From the NCBI GenBank assembly GCA_009741485.1, contig CM019214.1, positions 2,015,402 through 2,079,401 of the forward strand: a stretch of 64,000 nt of DNA, written 5' to 3'. Origin of the DNA: Malurus cyaneus samueli. Taxonomy: Eukaryota; Chordata; Aves; Passeriformes; Maluridae. Position numbers and translations under genes: made by a program. Below the pieces are notes generated by a model that made no database searches, was not told the DNA's origin, and saw only the letters and a list, made by a program, of their open reading frames with translations. Positions 37,769 through 49,279 of the stretch are shown piece after piece (within the stretch, counting starts at the first letter, position 1; each line of letters begins with the position of its first letter).

Positions 37769-40083
37769 TGTATTGGTCTCTCTGGCAGGGGGGAAAAAAG
37801 GTTGAAATTTCATGTAAGTTATGTCTTTGTTCTGGCTTTATTTTTAAAAGAAATAAGTTTGAGAAACTGAAATATCACTAACATGGTGCTCTGTTCCATT
37901 AAAATCTTATGAATACTTAATGCTGCCTTCCTACAAACATTCAAATTTAAAATGACTGAATAAGGGCAGGGGAGGGAAAGACACAGATGATTTGGAGAAA
38001 TTAAAGATTTATATTAAGCAACGCACAAGATACTATACACTCTCATTCCTGTTAAACTTCTAAAAAATAATCCTCAACTAGGAAAAATATAAACCAAAAA
38101 CATTTCAGAAAATTCCACAAACTAATAAGAGCTAAATCGACAACAAAAGGTGAGTGCATAGATTTCACTTTACGTGTTATATTCAGATTGGTTTACATTT
38201 ATTCAGCATTTTATTTATACAATTTTCAAGTGGTGTAAGTAGTTTTTCAAGTGGTTTTTTTTTTTTCCATAATTCTATTTCTTCAATTTTCAAAGTTAAT
38301 GTGCTAAGAGTATCAGAAGTTCTTTCATTAGAATTTCTTTATAATCTTGTCAAAGTTATAAAACTTAATTCAGATGTAGCAATTAAAAATCAGTTACATT
38401 ATCTAACAAAATCTAAATGGGGCAAGAAAGAAAAATACATCATCAGAGAGTAACAAAGCCAGTTTGTCAGTACTGTTATTTTCTGAAGCATTTTCCTCTG
38501 TCCTGTGAGACACTCTCACATCCAGTCAGACACATGAGACACACTTTCCTAGAAATTCAATTATGTCTCCATCAAGTATCTCTGGAATTCAGGAAATCAG
38601 CTTTACTTTAGGCTATGTAAGCAAAGCAATTTTAGAGTTTTTAACATGTCCCTCCTTTAGAGGGGGTAAAAAGGCCTGGTAATGATATGGACTCAGCTGA
38701 AATTCAGAGATTCACAGCAAGCTAATGCTCACCAGCTGGATCCAGAGCAACTTACAACAATACAGACTTTTATTGCCATCTTATTATGAAATAAAATTGC
38801 ATAAGCTTAAACCTACACATCCTGTTTTTCTGACTGGAGCATCCTAAAGATTTCCTAATCAAGACCATGACTGAAATACCAGGAGTTTTCCTTCCCAGAG
38901 AACACTCCTCCAGGAGAACTCAATCTGGCAGAAGCCCAGTTCTTGTGCCTCAGGAGAACACACCAGATCTTCCATGCTGCTTTTTCAGAAGAACTTGTAG
39001 TACTATCAGTACTTCTTGCACTACTCTGCTTCTATTTTAAGATGTTCTTCAAGCAGTCTGAGTCAGGAACTTAAGTTGAAAATACTTTCACGATTATGTT
39101 TGATGTGTTTCTTTCATGCCCAACATTTTTTTCTGAATGAAGTCCAGTTAAGAGATGAAAAGTCTTGTGGCATGGACAACAACTAACCTGTATTTACTTA
39201 GAATCAAATAGTTGCTTTAATTAAAAATAATAATAATAAAAAGAAAAAGATGAATAAAACATCACAGGCAGCACAAACCAGTGTGTGAGGAACCTCCTCT
39301 GCCAAAAACCAGCAATGCAGATTGATGTGTAAGCTGAACCTTGTCATGGATACCTGGAGAAAACTCTGTTCAGGCAGCTTTAGAGAGCAAACTGACAGAA
39401 CAGAAAGCACAGATATCTGATGGGATACAGGGAAGGAAGGGCAGGAAGAATACAGGAGATCAGGAGCCAGGCTTCACTCACTGTGCACACTTCAGTGACT
39501 CAGTAGAATCACTGCCAGATGAAGTTATCAGATTTAACCCCCTCTTTAAAAGTCATTTTGCATTCCCATTCTATTCCCTTAGTGCCAGCTCCTGTTTTGA
39601 GTCTGCCTCCCCAAAATGGAGCAAGCTGTTTTTCGACTCTCCCTTGTCAATCTTAATTCCCCTACCCTCCTTCTTATACTCCAGAATAAGGTATTTATAA
39701 ATAAAAAGTGTTTATTTATAATGTCCACACTGCCTCATGAACATCAGCCCTGTTTGCAAACCTGTACTATTTTTTCACATAATGAAACAAACACATAAAT
39801 CCTATTTTGAACTCAAGGAAGGGGAAGTTGTGAGACCCTGCATCATGACAGCTGCAGAAGGGGTCAGGCTCCTCCTTGCTCTGGAGCTTTCCTCACAAGA
39901 TGGTACCAAATAAATGATTAGGACAGGGATGCCAGACAGTAACAGAGACTTCAAAGCAGAACATGAATGCAGCTTGAACAGATGAGTGCTTCCTCTTGTC
40001 CTACATGGAATTCAACAAACTGCTGATGTGTGCCACGACTGCTGCTGCCACCATGGCTGTCTGAAGAATGGAGTGCCAGAAAC
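37769..40083. repeat. Long duplicated segment, copy 2 (2.3 kb)
   Basis: Same-orientation copy of 20,446-22,760, beginning at the same TGTATTGGTCTCTCTGG word. It differs by many one-base indels, mostly in runs of A or T, and a shorter ATA microsatellite near 39.23 kb. At its right end the copies part at GTGCCAGAAAC: copy 1 continues TGTCCTGACAG, whereas this copy runs into a minisatellite made of related units. Confidence 0.93.
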
Positions 40084-41224
40084 CTGAAAAGAGTGCCACA
40101 AACCTGAAGAAAGGAGTGCCACAAACCTGAAGAAAGGAGTACCAGAAACCTGAAAAGGAGTGCCACAAACCTGAAAAGAGTGCCACAAACCTGAAGAAAT
40201 GAGTGCCACAAACCTGAAAAGAGTGCCACAACCTGAAGAAATGAGTGCCACAAACCTGAAGAAAGGAGTGCCACAAACCTGAAAAGAGTGCCACAAACCT
40301 GAAAAGAGTGCACAAACCTGAAAAGAGTGCCACAAACCTGAAGAAATGAGTGCCACAAACCTGAAGAAGGAGTGCCACAAACCTGAAAAAGAGTGCCACA
40401 AACCTGAAGAAATGAGTGCCACAAACCTGAAAAGAGTGCCACAAACCTGAAGAAATGAGTGCCACAAACCTGAAGAAAGGAGTGCCACAAACCTGAAAAG
40501 AGTGCCACAAACTGAAAAGAGTGCCACAAACCTGAAAAGAGTGCACAAACCTGAAGAAAGGAGTGCCACAAACCTGAAGAAAGGAGTGCCACAAACCTGA
40601 GAATGAGTGCCAGAAACCTGAAGAAAGGAGTGCCACAAACCTGAAGAAAGGAGTGCCACAAACCTGAAAAAGGTGCACAAACCTGAAAAGAGTGCCACAA
40701 ACCTGAAGAAAGGAGTGCCACAAACCTGAAGAAAGGAGTGCCACAAACCTGAAGAAATGAGTGCCAGAAACCTGAAGAAAGGAGTGCCACAAACCTGAAG
40801 AAATGAGTGCCACAAACCTGAAAATGAGTGCCACAAACCTGAAGAAAGGAGTGCCACAAACCTGAAGAAATGAGTGCCACAACCTGAAAAGGAGTGCCAC
40901 AAACCTGAAGAAAGGAGTGCCACAAACCTGAAGAAAGGAGTGCCACAAACCTGAAAATGAGTGCCACAAACCTGAAGAAAGGAGTGCCACAAACCTGAAG
41001 AATGGAGTGCCACAAACCTGAAGAAATGAGTGCCACAAACCTGAAAAGGAGTGCCACAAACCTGAAGAAATGAGTGCCACAAACCTGAAGAAAGGAGAGG
41101 CACAAACCTGAAGAAAGGAGTGCCACAAACCTGAAGAAAGAAGAGGCACAAACCTGAAGAAATGAGTGCCACAAACCTGAAGAAAGGAGTGCCACAAACC
41201 TGAAGAAATGAGTGCACAAACCTG
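40071..41224. repeat. 20-23 bp minisatellite, roughly 50 units
   Basis: The core unit is GAGTGCCACAAACCTGAAGA plus AAG or AAT (23 bp), mixed with a 20 bp form ending CTGAAAA. Units are directly adjacent, with no spacers. A single related unit (GAAGAATGGAGTGCCAGAAAC) is present in copy 1 at 22,740-22,760, so the array looks like an expansion of that unit. On the minus strand the unit has no stop codon in any frame, which produces three overlapping open frames of 401-490 codons; these are not genes. Confidence 0.95.
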
Positions 41225-41400
41225 TGCTTTCAAGTGCAAAGTGCTGCTGACACACTCGCTGCTCCCACTGTGTGCTCATTTCTAGTTGGTACCAGGTGCT
41301 TTTGCTTGCATACCTTTTAAATCTCAGGATTTTGAATGCTGCCTCTGACATTTCCATTTGGGAGCCAGCTTTTCCAAAGGCATTGGAGTGGCAAAGCAGC
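41225..41400. other. Short unique segment after the minisatellite
   Basis: Sequence between the minisatellite and the inverted element, with no counterpart noticed elsewhere in the window and no gene. Confidence 0.4.
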
Positions 41401-41597
41401 CATGAGACACAGACACTGGCCACGCACCATGGGTGTCACAGAGCTCACAAACACCAGCAGGAGCCTCCACCTTGCATTCTCAAAAACCTCTCTTTAAAAG
41501 ACAACTGCAAATTGCGGGGTAAAAATGTTTCCTGCAAGCAAGCAGGCAGGAGCAGACAGAGCAGGTGAGCAAAGACAGACTGTCAGGACAGTTTCTG
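41401..41597 (-). repeat. Inverted copy of the 22.75-22.93 kb element
   Basis: Read on the minus strand this matches 22,749-22,931. Shared words include CACCAGCAGGAGCCTCCACC and CAAAGACAGACTGTCAGGAC on the plus strand here. The first 50 bases are more diverged than the rest. Together with the direct 2.3 kb copy to its left, it frames the minisatellite with a direct and an inverted homologue of adjacent sequence. Confidence 0.8.
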
Positions 41598-41626
41598 GGT
41601 TCCCAGCTTGCCGGCTCAAAATAGAA
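41596..41626 (+). repeat. 31 bp exact repeat, copy next to N gap
   Basis: Begins TGGGTTCCCAGCTTGCCGG and ends AAAATAGAA directly at the gap. The same 31 bases occur at 54,234-54,264. An exact overlap of this size at a gap edge suggests the two sequences should be joined there. Confidence 0.95.
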
Positions 41627-41742
41627 NNNNNNNNNNNNNNNNNNNNNNNNNNNNNNNNNNNNNNNNNNNNNNNNNNNNNNNNNNNNNNNNNNNNNNNNNN
41701 NNNNNNNNNNNNNNNNNNNNNNNNNNNNNNNNNNNNNNNNNN
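41627..41742. other. Assembly gap (116 Ns)
   Basis: A run of 116 unknown bases. To its left is the duplicated and minisatellite block, to its right the GC-richer RBPMS side. Open frames reported across it are meaningless. Confidence 0.99.
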
Positions 41743-44700
41743 GGGGGATGGGAAGAGAGGGACTTGGGAAAGCGGAAACAATGAGATGCAAAATCTCGGT
41801 TTGGTTTTTCCAGCTCTGCCTGTTCATATCCCCTGGGACTTATCCTTGGTATTGGATGGCAGCACTGGCCTGGGAGTCCCTGATCCCGTTTTGCAATTCT
41901 CCAGTGTCAGCCAGCAGCTTGGGCCTTCCTGTAAGTGCCCTGATGGTCACAGGGAAGGAATGTTCCCCCAGTCGCATGGGGAAAGGTCACCAAAGGCAAA
42001 GGCGATGCCGGGGCCAGGCAAGCAGCGTGCTGCTCCCGCCTCTCACTGATGAGGGCAATGCTCATCAGCACGGAGACAAAAACGGCTGGCTTATAGGGGA
42101 AATTGAAAAAAAAAGTGGTTCAAGAGGTTAAATATTTTGGGCAAGGCCCTGTTTCCTTTCGCAGGGCAGGTCTGGAGCCGCTGCAGTGCCCCAGCAAAGT
42201 CCAGGAGGATGTGTGCACGTTTCATCACACTCTTAGCTGGAGGACTAATCCTGCTGAATCCGCTCCTGAAAACATCTGTGTCTGCGTTAAAGTGGTGCCT
42301 GGGACAGAGCTTTTGGCCGGTTGCTGGTGCTGGGAGCAGCCCTTGGGCTGAGCAGCATGTTGTGGCTCCCTTCCCTTCCTCCCCTGTGCCTGCCAACAAA
42401 CCTCTCCCCTGGATGCAACTCGGAAGGAAAGCTGTGACTCGCGGTGGCGGTGGCTGCAGTGGGATTAGCATCCAACATTAAGGGCTTAACTCATCCCTGC
42501 CAGCCAGGGGTTTCAAATAACTGCCGTGCCTTTTCCTTCCACCCTGGAGCTTGTAGCTTTTTTAATCCTGTCCTTTACACCCCGTTTTCCAGGCTGCCTT
42601 TGCTAAGCTGGAGCTTGCTCCTGGCACTTTGTTTTGGAGCTCCTGGGGGTGCTGCTCACATTTGTCGGGGTGGGGGCAGAGCAGAGAAAGAGGAGGAATT
42701 TCTAGGTTGGGCTTACAAACGACCCGAGTTTTTCAAAATTCCCAGCGTGTTAAAAAAAATACAGAGCTAATCTGGCCCTTCGTCTCTAGGTTACATTTGC
42801 CTCAGCCGAGGCTGAGCTCATGGAAAATTGCATCCTAGCTCCTGTGCTCCCTGCCAAGATTAGTAGGTTTAAAAACTAACCGATAACATCTTTGTAAACT
42901 TGGAGTCATTTCTTTAAAGCCTGCTGATCCTTCCAGCCTGGATTTTGGAGCTTTCCTAGAGATCCAAGAGAGACGGGCAGGATGATGGTATCTGCCCTGA
43001 AAAATCACCCAGGAGCCTCACAGTGCCTTCAGATATCCCGAGGGAGGAAAGAGGCTGATGTTTGCCAAGGCTCTGAAGTGTGTGGGATCCCTCTCCCTGT
43101 TCCTAACCAGATACACGGCACATGACGACGCTCTGCACGTAACTTATAATAATCACCGGTTTTATTTTTAAAAAATTACAATAGAAAAGTACCTTTAAAC
43201 ACATTTCCAAAAGCAGAGTAGACAATGTGGAAGCTTCTCTCCTCTCCATGAGACAAAGTACAGGAAATAGTTTGCTAAAAGAGTTAGTCTGTCGCTTGGG
43301 AACACTGGTATCATTCCTTTTAGAGCCGCTCTGAGGTTTGTCTTGGATTGGTTTCTTCTCACATCACTTTTATCAGTCCCATTTTTCACAGAAGACCCCA
43401 ATGGAACAGTTCCTGATCGTGAAAAATCCCATTTTCTCGTCCCCCTGCTGCACCCCAACAGCCAGAATCTCAGCCATCTTATTTTGGCCCACCCACAGGA
43501 CAAGAGGAAGGAGAAAGGAAAAGGTGATGATATTTAACAAGGCCATGGACGGCTGGGAAGAACCGGCTGTGGTGATGTCTGGGCAGCAGCTGAGCTCAGT
43601 GTTCTCTGCAGCTGGAAAGGAAACAGGGGGAAAGGCAGTGGAAGGAGAAGTTTCACACCTCCCTTTGCGAGAAACCGAAACCTGATAGAGGTTTTGGGTC
43701 AGTTTGTGTTGTTCTTTATCCAAATTACTCCTGGAGCAAGGAGAAGGAGAACTAGTATGTCAAGTAGTCTCTCTGCTGGTACTCTATCTCTGTAACGGAT
43801 GCTGGCAGCCTCTCTTCATGTCTTTGCACAAGGAAACACGGGAATGCCACAGGGAGCAGCCGGACCAGCGTAACATCGACACTAAAACCTGTGGCCAGGC
43901 CAGGCCAGTGCTTCAGCATAATGGGAAGCCCCTCAGGATTCTTGTCCAACTTTGAGGAAGCTGGCAAACCAAGGATTTGTTGGTATTTTTTGTCATACAG
44001 CAGTTTATGTTGCCCGTATCAACTTGGAGCAGTCATGGCAGGAGAAGGAGGCAAATTGTCACCTTGCTACAAGAGTGGGCTGTCCACCCAACCCTGATCC
44101 GAGCCGTTGGACCCCACGGAAGCTCTGCACAGCAGCTATGAACACAGCCCCAAGGTAAAAAAACACTGGAAGAAAGTTCCTGATTGTCCTGCCTGCTTGT
44201 CATTGGGTGCAACTGGGAAGAAAACATGAATACTGTAGTGTCCACAGATGCCTTGCCAACGCAGCCAGAGCACAAACCCCGTGCCAGAGGGAGCACGATT
44301 CCAACAAACCCGCATCGTGTGTGTCAACTTGCACACGTATGTGAACATCATGCCTTTGACATGCAGCTGACGGAGCCAGGGGATAATAAGACTCTTCTTT
44401 ACACACCTCAAAAGTCAAGCACAAAACCTGTGGTCCGACCTGGTGTAAGATTGTCCTCTTGAGGAGCTTTGGTACAAAAATACTTGCTCTTGTTTTGGTT
44501 TTTTTTCCTTAGTTTTTTTCTTTTTTTTTCTGTAGTCTGCTTTCCTATGGTTCCGTTTGAAAAGTCTTTTCAAACATGACAACAATGCCTGTCAAACCAT
44601 GCTTTCGGGAGTAACACACTCTTCCTTACAAATATACAGTGTAAAAGAGGAAAATATTATTACTAGGTATGTTTTTCTTTTTTCTTCTAGGAGAGCAGAT

Positions 44701-45597
44701 GTGTGATAGAGGCTGTGGGAAAGTCTTGGAGGAATCCAAACTTGTGTGAGGGTTTTTTTCAAGCCTGAAACAACAAAGAGAGGTGTTAAAAAAAAAAAAA
44801 GCAGCTGTGATGGAGGAAAAAGGGCTGTGGTTAATCTCTCTTCCTTCATGGAAGGAAGCAACGTAGGGGAGAGGGAGGCTTGTTTTGGAAAATCCATGAC
44901 AGGACCACGCTCCAAGGACAGTTGTTTGGCAGGGAAAGGACGAAGTGGGAAATGCCTGCGGGGAGAGACCATAGCATCCCGGGCATGAAGAACCCCACTG
45001 ATTCCCCTCTGTTCCTCCCAGTGGCTGTAGCCCCTGGGGTTTGAACTGGGAAGCTGAGAGTTAAATTTGAATTTTGCACTTAGGAGGAATTCAGTCTCTG
45101 TTGATCCAAGGCAGGAAGCAAGGACGGAGATGAGATTACCGGGGGTAATTCAAAGCCGAGAGGCATTCCTTGGCTGTGGAAACTCTCACCCCAGATAACG
45201 GCGATAAAGGCACCAATGGCATAGCCATGGTTCTCTGGCAGAGGCAGGAGCAGCCCCAGGGTCGTGTCGACCTCCAGGCTGTGTTCCCTGCACGTCCCCT
45301 CGGGGACCTTGTGTTGCTTCCTCACTCCTCTGCCCCCTTCCCAAAGCAGCCAAGCCACGGGGCCGTGTCCTTACCAGCACACTGTGGTCCTGTGGAGAGC
45401 ACACCAACCCAGTAGCCGCCTTGGAAGACTCCATTAATACCCACAAGACTGACTGTAGGCCACCATCACACACCTGAGACCTGCGGGAGGACACAGCAGA
45501 GGGTGAGGGATGTTGGCACTGGGAACTGAGGTCAGTGTGCTGTGGGGAGAGGTGATTTCACTGTGGCCAAAGTCGGCGCTTGCAGCTCGGTGGTATT

Positions 45598-45660
45598 GGC
45601 CCAAAGACTGGGCTTGGTGATCTCAGGGGTCTTTTCCAACCTGACTGATTCTGTGATTAG
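45598..45660 (+). mobile_element. CR1 LINE 3' tail fragment
   Basis: GGGCTTGGTGATCTCAGGGG followed by TCTTTTCCAACCTGACTGAT and TCTGTGATTAG is the characteristic 3' end of a bird CR1 element, which finishes in ATTCTGTG-type repeats. Only the tail is recognisable. Confidence 0.75.
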
Positions 45661-46281
45661 CCCCACCCTGATGGGCTCCAGGGAGCAAATACCAGACAGA
45701 TGCAGGCAGGAGAGCCAGGCCCTCAGCCAAACCCTCAATGGGATGTGCCCTTCCCATCTGGAGGAGCCTGGAAGGGAAACAGGAGATCCCCTGACCCTCC
45801 ATCCTCACCATCCACTGTGGCTCCTGGGCTGGTGGACCTGTTTCAAGGGATTTGCTCATCTCCCCTTCCCAAATACAGCTCTGCTTATATTTTATCTGAA
45901 AACACTGCCTTGTTGCATATTTTGGAAGAACCATTGGTTCCCAAAGCCTTGCTTACTCCCTATTTTTATCTGCTGGGCCCAAAATAGCTGATGAATTCTT
46001 TATGGATCCAAGTCTGGGGCTGGCTGCAGCCAGGGCTCAGCCTCCTGCTTTTGTGGCTGAGTGACCTCGTGGCACAAGGCTGCAGATGCCAGGCAATGAA
46101 CAGAGCAGTGCCATGCGAGCTCTGGATCCACTGGCGTTTCTCCACAGGTGGGTGTGGAAGCAGGAGACTTCCCAGCAGGGATGGTTCCTAGCTGGGATGG
46201 CCTAGGCAGGCTGGGATCACAGGGCAAGCAGTACTCAGTGTTCACCAAGCCTCTCTTCGCTCTTCCATTGAATCTCCTCTG

Positions 46282-46287
46282 TTTATT
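46282..46287 (-). terminator. Candidate RBPMS polyadenylation signal
   Basis: TTTATT on the plus strand is AATAAA on the minus strand, about 460 bases after the RBPMS stop codon. A second candidate lies near 43.16 kb. The choice needs transcript data. Confidence 0.35.
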
Positions 46288-46743
46288 TATCCACAAAAGG
46301 CCAAAGTTATTTGCAGAGCGTATCTTGTGAGGCTTTTTCCATCCAAAGAGGTCCCAGATGGAATAGGATCGGTGCCTCCCTCCTGCTGGGTGCTTTTGGT
46401 TTTGGCAGCCCCACCACCCTGGGATGTCTGGATAATTTTCCTTCAGGTTTAATGAGGTGATTGTGTTAGGGCTGCCTTCTTTTCCATCACAACCTTACCC
46501 CAGCATGGTGCCTTTTCATCCTGCCCCAGGACCTTTGGGAAAGTGTTGGGGTGAATGGTGGCAAAGACATCCCTTTCGGGGGACAAGGAGGGCAACTGGA
46601 CTTTGGGTGTCTGCTGGAAGGTGGCCATCTACCCTGAGCTTCTGGAGACTCCAGGAGTCACAGCAGGGGAAGCCCAGGGTACAGGAGGAGGTGGCCCCCA
46701 GCCAGCACAGAACGGGAGTGGGACAGTGACACTCACCCGGTAT

Positions 46744-46806
46744 TCAGCAGAACTGACGGGACTTCCAGCCCTGAGAACCAGCCTCGGAGGGAGGGAGCCA
46801 GCGCAT
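46744..46806 (-). CDS. RBPMS: RBPMS terminal coding exon
   Basis: Encodes the short-isoform C-terminus [20 protein letters not shown] and a TGA stop at 46,746-46,744. The acceptor is TTTGCAG on the minus strand. It joins the preceding exon (ending SLHAQ) in phase 0, giving the 196-residue type isoform. It differs from the human tail by one residue that I can see (Gly for Thr in the SEAGS part). Confidence 0.95.
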   Translation of the reverse strand: MRWLPPSEAGSQGWKSRQFC

Positions 46807-48462
46807 CTGCAAAGGCAAGGGGAACACGAGGTGAGAGGGGTTGGCTGTCCACCCTGGTGACATCAGGCTGCCTCCGGGCTCCCTTTTCCTGCCTTTTCCC
46901 AGGCACAGGGTGGAGGGAGGTTGGAACACAAACACTACAGCCACCCCAGCTCCAAGTCCAACAGTAACACTGGGGCTGAGCACAGCCCCCGACATTGCTG
47001 CTTCCAGCAGGATGGAGCAGGGACAACAGCACCATGGTCCCACTGAGCAGGACTGAGCTCATCCTTCTCAGCTCCTGCAGAGCCCACTTGAAACAGGGCG
47101 GAAAATATCAGATGCCAAAATTTGGCGTGCAAATTCAGTGCTCTGCCAGATGACTCCAAGTCAGGCCCACTGTCCATCCTGCGGTTCCTGGTCCCACTGC
47201 TGTGTGCAGGATCCAGCGAAGCAGCTCCAGTTTGGATGGTCGAGCAGTCTCCAATGCCTTCCCAGCAAACCCGCAGTGCTGGCAGCTGCACAGGAGGAGG
47301 GGGAGGTGCCACCTGCAACCTCCCCACCACGCTAGATATTTCACATCAGATAACACTGCTTCTGTCTAACATCAGGTCTCGGCCTGGGTTTTCCCCAAGG
47401 ACCCTCAGAGCTTCCGTATGCCTCCGCTTCCTTGGCTGTGCGCTTCCCCGAGCAGGGCAGGTGCTGCCTGTTAGCAGTTATTTGACAAGGCAAGTACGTA
47501 GCTGTAATAATATTTACCACTGCTCTTCCTATGAACAGCAGGGCCCAAAAGGATGGAGTTTCATCCAAAAGCTGTGGATGGTTTGCATGCTGAGCACTTT
47601 TCCTCGCCCTCCTGCTCAAACCAGCCCTTGGCTGCTCCACCTCCTAGTGATGGTGGCTCTGGATAACCTGGCTCAATCCTGCCAGGCCAAGGCCAAAATC
47701 CTTTTGGATGCAGTTTATCCAGCAAATCTGTTTCCATGTGCTTGTTTCCTCCTGCTCATCACTGAGCTGGAGCTGACAGCAAGGAGTGAAAACCGGGATG
47801 AGGTCCAGCACGGGTGCTGAGGAGGCAGCTGCCCCTTTCCCCCCTGAGGCAGGGGTCTTGCCCCAGCATCCCCATGATGCTGCAAGGCTGGCACCGCAAA
47901 GAAATCCTCTTCCTCTGCCATTCCCCCTTCTCCTCTTTCCCCTGCTCCTCTCCCAGGTGGATGGTTAATTTTTAACAGGTACATGCTGCCATCGGGGGCC
48001 ACCAGCAGTGGCAGAAAGGCAGCACCTCGTCAATAAAAGATGGCTGCTCCATTTGCGCTGCGCTTCCCTCTCCTCCCCGTCAGAGCTGCTTGGCTTCACA
48101 GCCCACATCCAGCACGCCTCATTCCAGCAATGCTCCAGGGGCAGCCAGGGCTTCTGGAGCCCTCATGTCACACTGGCAGCTGGATGGGTGCTTCGGTGCC
48201 AGGAGCAATCAGGACCCTGAGAGCGTCACCATCATTCCCTCCTCCCTCCCAGCTGCCCCACCACAGGCACCAGCGAATGTAGAAGGGCACAGAGGTGGTT
48301 GGGAGAGATAGGACCCCTGCCAGTGCTCAGCTCCCTTTGGGAGCCTTCCCTAAATGTCAGGGAGTGGGTAGTGAGTGCCTGTTAGCTGGGCAGAGTTAGT
48401 GGTGTGGGGAGCACCCATGGGAAGGGGAGGGTGAGCGGTGATGGTGGATGGGTCAGAATTAC
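46807..48462 (-). other. RBPMS: RBPMS intron
   Basis: Between the donor after SLHAQ and the acceptor of the terminal exon. A plus-strand open frame of 232 codons at 47,122-47,820 lies here; it has no recognisable domain and is antisense to the intron, so I treat it as chance in GC-rich DNA. Confidence 0.8.
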
Positions 48463-48593
48463 CTGGGCGTGCAGCGAAGCGGGATAGGTGAAAGCAGGAG
48501 GAGGTAGAGCAGGTGCTAATTCCGCTGGGTACAGAGGGTACGGCCCCCACACTTCAGGGCTACTGGGGTAAAGTGCAGGCACTGTGAGCTCAT
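48463..48593 (-). CDS. RBPMS: RBPMS proline-rich C-terminal exon
   Basis: Encodes (Y)[20 protein letters not shown] then [23 protein letters not shown], the conserved region after the RRM that is used for SMAD and RNA-granule interactions and transcriptional co-activation. The acceptor is CTCTTGCAG. The first two bases AT complete a Tyr codon split from the previous exon (T|AT). The donor is GTAATT. The length of 131 bases fits phase 1 to phase 0. Because of the one-base insertion in the previous exon, a transcript read from upstream would reach a TGA within the first codons of this exon. Confidence 0.96.
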
Positions 48594-49279
48594 CTGCAAG
48601 AGAAGAAGAGGGAGAGTTAACAGTGATGGCAGGGCTGCAGCCCTCGCTGCGTCATTCCTTCTCACCCCGAGGCGGGAGAAGAGCTGCCCCAGAAAAGTGG
48701 AAGATGCCATTGCTGGGAGCCGACCCGCAAAGCCAACACAGAATTTGCCTGCTGGGATAACATGGGGCAAACGATGCTGTGGGGCTGGGGGCATCATTTC
48801 CAAGATGTTCAGTGATCCTGGGGATCCAGCAGAAGAGAGTGTGCAGCTCATGCCTGTGTGCAACAGCGAAGTGAGGAACCAGCGTCTGTGTGAGAGAAGC
48901 TCCTCCAGAAGCAGAAACAGGTACGGAGCACTCACAGCAGGAGTCTCTGCTGAGACCTCATCCTGCTCCCAGGCACTGTGCCAGCCTGGCTGTCACCTGT
49001 CCCAGGTCCTCTCCAGCACAGCAGCAGCCTTAGGGAATCCCCAGCACGTGCCACCACGCAGCAAGCAGGTACTGCTGCTTCCACTTGGAGCTGGCATTCC
49101 CCTTCACCACCCCACTGAGGTATCCCTGCTCCTTCCAGCATCCCAGACCATAGACCTGGCACGCCACATCCACCCGTGATCTCTGCATGACATCACATTC
49201 CTGGAATAAAGGGTTTTCCCGAGGATGGCTCCTGGTGCCTGCCACCCCGAACCCTGCTGGCTGTGCAGGGCGTACTCAC

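Larger units (their letters stand above)
41743..46743. other. RBPMS downstream flank and 3' UTR region
   Basis: No further coding exon is recognised on either strand. The stretch after the RBPMS stop (leftwards from 46,743) should contain the 3' UTR. I looked for the alternative RBPMS C-terminal exon used in longer isoforms and did not find it. A CR1 tail lies at 45.6-45.66 kb. Many open frames exist because the DNA is GC-rich. Confidence 0.55.

Noticed and set aside
40071..41224. CRISPR-like regular array
   Set aside because: Units are directly adjacent with no unique spacers, unit length varies between 20 and 23, and the context is vertebrate.
39951..41423. Open frames of 490, 412 and 401 codons on the minus strand, looking like a repeat protein
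   Set aside because: They are translations of the 20-23 bp minisatellite, open in three frames at once, with the same peptide cycling between frames. There is no promoter, splice or family evidence.
41480..42049. Frames crossing the N gap (95-174 codons with unknown residues)
   Set aside because: They bridge 116 unknown bases and a likely false junction, so the frame has no meaning.
47122..47820. 232-codon plus-strand frame
   Set aside because: It lies antisense in an RBPMS intron in GC-rich DNA, with no recognisable domain or splice partners.
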